DNA from: a virus
Length of the DNA: 64,000 nucleotides
Direction: 5' to 3' (one strand)
Virus record (IMG/VR): IMGVR_UViG_3300018079_000001
Location: 37,822 to 101,821 of that record
Shown: positions 61,874 to 64,000 of the stretch, in pieces
Layout: each line of letters begins with the position of its first letter
How positions within the stretch are numbered: position 1 is the first letter of the stretch
Notes under the pieces: generated by a model
What the model saw: the letters and a program-made list of their open reading frames with translations, nothing else
Database searches by the model: none
Told to the model about the DNA's origin: nothing
Made by a program: the position numbers and the translations under genes

Positions 61874-62561
61874 GGACTACACTGAGCACACCTGTTACTT
61901 CAACACGGCGGGGTACTGCCCGACATGTGGGACACGTGTTGCCATTCCGCAACCGAGTACAACCGCGCCGGAGCCTGTGTTGATTCTCACACCATTCACC
62001 CTGCCAGTGCCGCCCGTCGTTGTGATTGATTTCCTGCCTGAGCCACCGAAGGCTGGTAAGGACCCGATCGAAGTAGTTCGCGAGTACCACATGGGCGAGA
62101 AGGGCCGCGACAAGATCAACGGCGGCTCGCCTGTGGGACCGGGCTTTGTAGTGTTCGAGCGCGCGGCTGGTGAGTACGGCTACGATGTGAAGATGGCGAA
62201 GGCATCTATTGGGCCAGGCTGGCAGCATCTCGTGCAAGCACTCTTCGACCACGTCGAGCACGACAAGAAGTGGAATCCAAAGTCGGGCTTTGCGCACCTG
62301 GTCGTCACTCAGGTGAAAGAGAAGTTCGGCGACCTACGCATCTACTTCCACACGAAAGGTGCAGGGCAAGGCGGGTACGACCGTGTCGAGGGCTTCGTGG
62401 ACGCGCTCTGTGCCATCTCGCGGCGGACGTGCGAAGCGTGCGGGGCTCGGGGTCGGACTCGCAACGACCGAGGATGGATACTGACGCTCTGTGACGTGTG
62501 CGACGGCAAGGACCGGAACGAGCTACGCACCCTCTTCGAGACGGAGCAGACCGCGTGCTAG
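61860..62561 (+). CDS. protein with zinc ribbons at both ends
   Basis: A 233-aa protein. GYCPTCGTRV near residue 20 and CEACGARG ... CDVCDG near 195-220 flank a Pro-rich linker and a central alpha/beta domain (KFGDLRIYFHTKG). The ATG at 61860 follows AGGGAGAGGAAAGC. No catalytic motif is recognised. Confidence 0.6.
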   Translation: MTTNKDYTEHTCYFNTAGYCPTCGTRVAIPQPSTTAPEPVLILTPFTLPVPPVVVIDFLPEPPKAGKDPIEVVREYHMGEKGRDKINGGSPVGPGFVVFERAAGEYGYDVKMAKASIGPGWQHLVQALFDHVEHDKKWNPKSGFAHLVVTQVKEKFGDLRIYFHTKGAGQGGYDRVEGFVDALCAISRRTCEACGARGRTRNDRGWILTLCDVCDGKDRNELRTLFETEQTAC

Positions 62562-62680
62562 CCTGGTGGTGGGATTGCATCGACTACTGGTTTTACTCCC
62601 TCGGGCTCAAGCTGCGCGGCCGGTGGTGCTATGACTGCGAGGCTCCCGTTTTCTGCTGCGCGTGTTCGAAGGGGAATTAG
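62555..62680 (+). CDS. 41-aa Trp/Cys-rich peptide
   Basis: It starts at GTG overlapping the upstream stop. An aromatic N-terminus (LAWWWDCIDYWFYSLGL) and CYDC ... CCAC could make a small zinc knuckle beside a membrane-facing helix. Function unknown. Confidence 0.5.
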   Translation: MLAWWWDCIDYWFYSLGLKLRGRWCYDCEAPVFCCACSKGN

Positions 62681-62689
62681 TGCATTTCG

Positions 62690-62707
62690 TTGATCCTACT
62701 AAGTAGG
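62690..62707 (+). promoter_or_regulatory. start-associated palindromic element, copy 11
   Basis: TTGATCCTACTAAGTAGG, then GAGGG, 11 bases before the ATG at 62719. Last copy in the window. Confidence 0.85.
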
Positions 62708-62718
62708 GAGGGTGACAA

Positions 62719-62892
62719 ATGGACACTTTGATACTGGTAATCGACAAGTCGTTGGCGTACCTGACGAAACCACGGCTACGTCCCGAGTGCATGATCGAAA
62801 GCCCCGATAAGTTCGAACGCGAGGCCGAGTTACGGGAGCAGCGGGAGCTGGTCAAAATCGTGACGCCGAGCGAGTCGGACTCGTCGTACTAA
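62719..62892 (+). CDS. hypothetical 57-aa protein
   Basis: A helical, charged protein with a Ser/Asp-rich end (SESDSSY). The start is set by the eleventh start-associated element. No family is recognised. Confidence 0.55.
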   Translation: MDTLILVIDKSLAYLTKPRLRPECMIESPDKFEREAELREQRELVKIVTPSESDSSY

Positions 62893-62893
62893 C

Positions 62894-63190
62894 ATGGACC
62901 CACACGACGGCAGCATGGCCGAGATTCCGGAATTGTACGCGGTGGCGGACCCGGATACGAACGTGACACAGCCAACCCGCGCCGAGCGCGAAGCAGCGTA
63001 CAACCCTGGCCCGCCGAGCACGAGCCGCAAGGCACGCCGCAAGATCGGCGCTAGGGACGCTCGACCGATGGTCAACAAGACGATCAAGCCGAGCAAGCGG
63101 AAGTCTCGGCGCAAGGCTGACAACAAGCGACGCCGGGCAATCGGTGCACGTGGAGCGAAGACGAACAGCATTCGCTCAGGGAGGAACTGA
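62894..63190 (+). CDS. 98-aa very basic protein
   Basis: The C-terminal 55 residues are dense in Lys and Arg (KPSKRKSRRKADNKRRRA), like a DNA- or RNA-binding tail. The N-terminal part is acidic. It starts one base after the previous stop. Confidence 0.55.
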   Translation: MDPHDGSMAEIPELYAVADPDTNVTQPTRAEREAAYNPGPPSTSRKARRKIGARDARPMVNKTIKPSKRKSRRKADNKRRRAIGARGAKTNSIRSGRN

Positions 63191-63191
63191 C

Positions 63192-63503
63192 ATGACAATC
63201 GAGAAAGACACAGCACTAGGCGGCGGACTGTACGCGATCATGGTCGAGCAGGCGGCGCAACTGATCGAGCCCGACGACACGATCCACGACAACCCCGAGT
63301 ACATCCGAGGCATGTGTGAGTTGATCGCGTCGGCGTTCCCGCGTCGCGGCATGTACACGGCCGAGACAGCGAAGATGGTCGCAGGCGACATGGGCATCAA
63401 GCAGGACATCTACGTGGCGTGCGACAAGTGGCGCGAAGACAACGTGCTAGACGAAGTCGAGCCCCGAGATGACTTGGCCTACGGGCCGGATGGTGGGCTG
63501 TGA
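63192..63503 (+). CDS. hypothetical 103-aa acidic protein
   Basis: A mostly helical protein with a YIRGMCELIASAFPRRG segment. The ribosome binding site is GGGAGG. It ends in TGATG overlap with the next gene. No family is recognised. Confidence 0.6.
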   Translation: MTIEKDTALGGGLYAIMVEQAAQLIEPDDTIHDNPEYIRGMCELIASAFPRRGMYTAETAKMVAGDMGIKQDIYVACDKWREDNVLDEVEPRDDLAYGPDGGL

Positions 63504-64000
63504 TGCGCTGGAGTGTGTTCCTGTGCGCGCTCTTGATGCTCGCGGTTTCTCCAGTGTTCGCAGCCTGTCCGATCTCGTGCGTAGCGTCGTGGAGTGAGCC
63601 GACGACCAACACAGACGGCTCGCCTCTGACTGACCTGGCAGGCTACCGTGTGTATGTGGATGGCATCGTGACGGTGGACACCCCTGCTCCGAGCGCGGCT
63701 CCGATCCCTGGGTCTAGGATCGACGCTATCCTGCCGTCGCTGGCAGTGGGTACTCATGGTGTTGATGTGACTGCGTACGATCTGACTTTTAACGAGTCAG
63801 TGCACAGTATGTCGGTGCTCGTTACCGTGGCCCCACCGTCATCGGACGTTACCGCTCCAACGGTGCAGATCGGTACAATCACGCCGAATCGCTCGAAGCG
63901 AACGGTTGTGGTATCGGCGACTGACGAAACGGCTCTGGCCCGAGTCGAGATTACTGTCAACGGAACCACGACAGTGTATCTCATGAACAGCATGACATGG
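63503..64000 (+). CDS. exported Fn3-like protein, cut by window end
   Basis: An open frame of 166 codons to the last base, with no stop. A signal peptide (VFLCALLMLAVSPVFA) is followed by a fibronectin type III-like domain: ASWSEPTTNTDGSPLTDLAG then YRVYVDG, with closing strands in HGVDVTAYD. A second beta domain begins near residue 115. It is probably displayed on or secreted from the cell, or is a virion decoration. It starts in TGATG overlap. Confidence 0.7.
   Translation, partial: MRWSVFLCALLMLAVSPVFAACPISCVASWSEPTTNTDGSPLTDLAGYRVYVDGIVTVDTPAPSAAPIPGSRIDAILPSLAVGTHGVDVTAYDLTFNESVHSMSVLVTVAPPSSDVTAPTVQIGTITPNRSKRTVVVSATDETALARVEITVNGTTTVYLMNSMTW

Noticed and set aside
11276-62707. The 18-base element as a sigma70 promoter (TTGATC as -35)
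   Set aside because: No -10 lies at 16-18 bases downstream in the copies; the sequence there is the ribosome binding site and start codon.
11276-62707. The palindromes as intrinsic terminators or a CRISPR array
   Set aside because: The stem is only 5-6 bp and no T-run follows. Copies are kilobases apart with no spacer regularity and no cas genes.
3-64000. Long open frames on the minus strand
   Set aside because: They mirror + strand genes of high GC, lack ribosome binding sites and have Arg/Ser-rich unlikely products.

Overview
The window is a contiguous 64 kb piece of a large tailed-phage genome of moderately high GC. Every convincing gene lies on the + strand. Genes are packed with stop/start overlaps (ATGA, GTGA, TGATG), and many encode small proteins with zinc-ligand spacing. 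The phage identity rests on a large terminase, tail-fibre and baseplate-type genes, a complete replication and recombination set, and tRNA genes. No integrase or repressor is seen, so a virulent lifestyle is likely. The host cannot be read from the sequence. A lipoprotein family familiar from actinophages is present, but that is not decisive. The major capsid, portal and tape-measure genes lie outside the window.

Layout. 1-11 kb: tail and appendage genes (LamG-like and Fn3-like domains, an 891-aa fibre of repeated modules, a baseplate-hub candidate), ending with an L,D-transpeptidase-like protein. 11-16 kb: DEAD-type helicase, a gene carrying an array of DNA iterons (candidate origin), DnaB-like helicase, TOPRIM primase, then a 360-nt gene-free stretch with strong hairpins. 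16-26 kb: small genes around a Ycf46-like AAA ATPase whose catalytic motifs are in permuted order, with DUF2997-like and DUF1257-like partners, a SWIM-finger protein, and tRNA-Glu and tRNA-Tyr. 26-40 kb: lytic transglycosylase, a uracil-DNA glycosylase fused to a 3'-5' exonuclease, a separate family A polymerase domain, gp32-like SSB, RecA/UvsX-like recombinase, and an SbcD/SbcC (gp47/gp46) pair. 40-46 kb: nucleotide metabolism (MazG, dCMP deaminase, two deoxyribosyltransferase-like proteins) and RNA repair (RtcB and an Rnl2-type ligase). 46-64 kb: small accessory genes, a tRNA array (Pro, Thr, His, Thr, Asn) separated by structured non-coding stretches, a tyrosine phosphatase, terminase large subunit, and an exported Fn3-like protein cut by the window end.

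Three features tie the accessory genome together. First, eleven otherwise unrelated proteins, plus one reading frame lying beyond an in-frame TGA, end in the same C-terminal peptide, roughly R-A-x-L-x-F-D-E-E-V. This suggests a shared docking or sorting signal. Second, eleven near-identical copies of TTGATCCTACTAAGTAGG, a palindrome running into a Shine-Dalgarno sequence, sit just upstream of starts from 11 to 63 kb and are absent from the structural block; they resemble the start-associated sequences of cluster K mycobacteriophages. Third, several 5' leaders share an AACCTTTAACC-type box followed by a hairpin near the ribosome binding site, and the motif GTGGTAAAATAAAA occurs three times as a likely extended -10 promoter. 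How the tail, the AAA module and the leader elements act together is inference.
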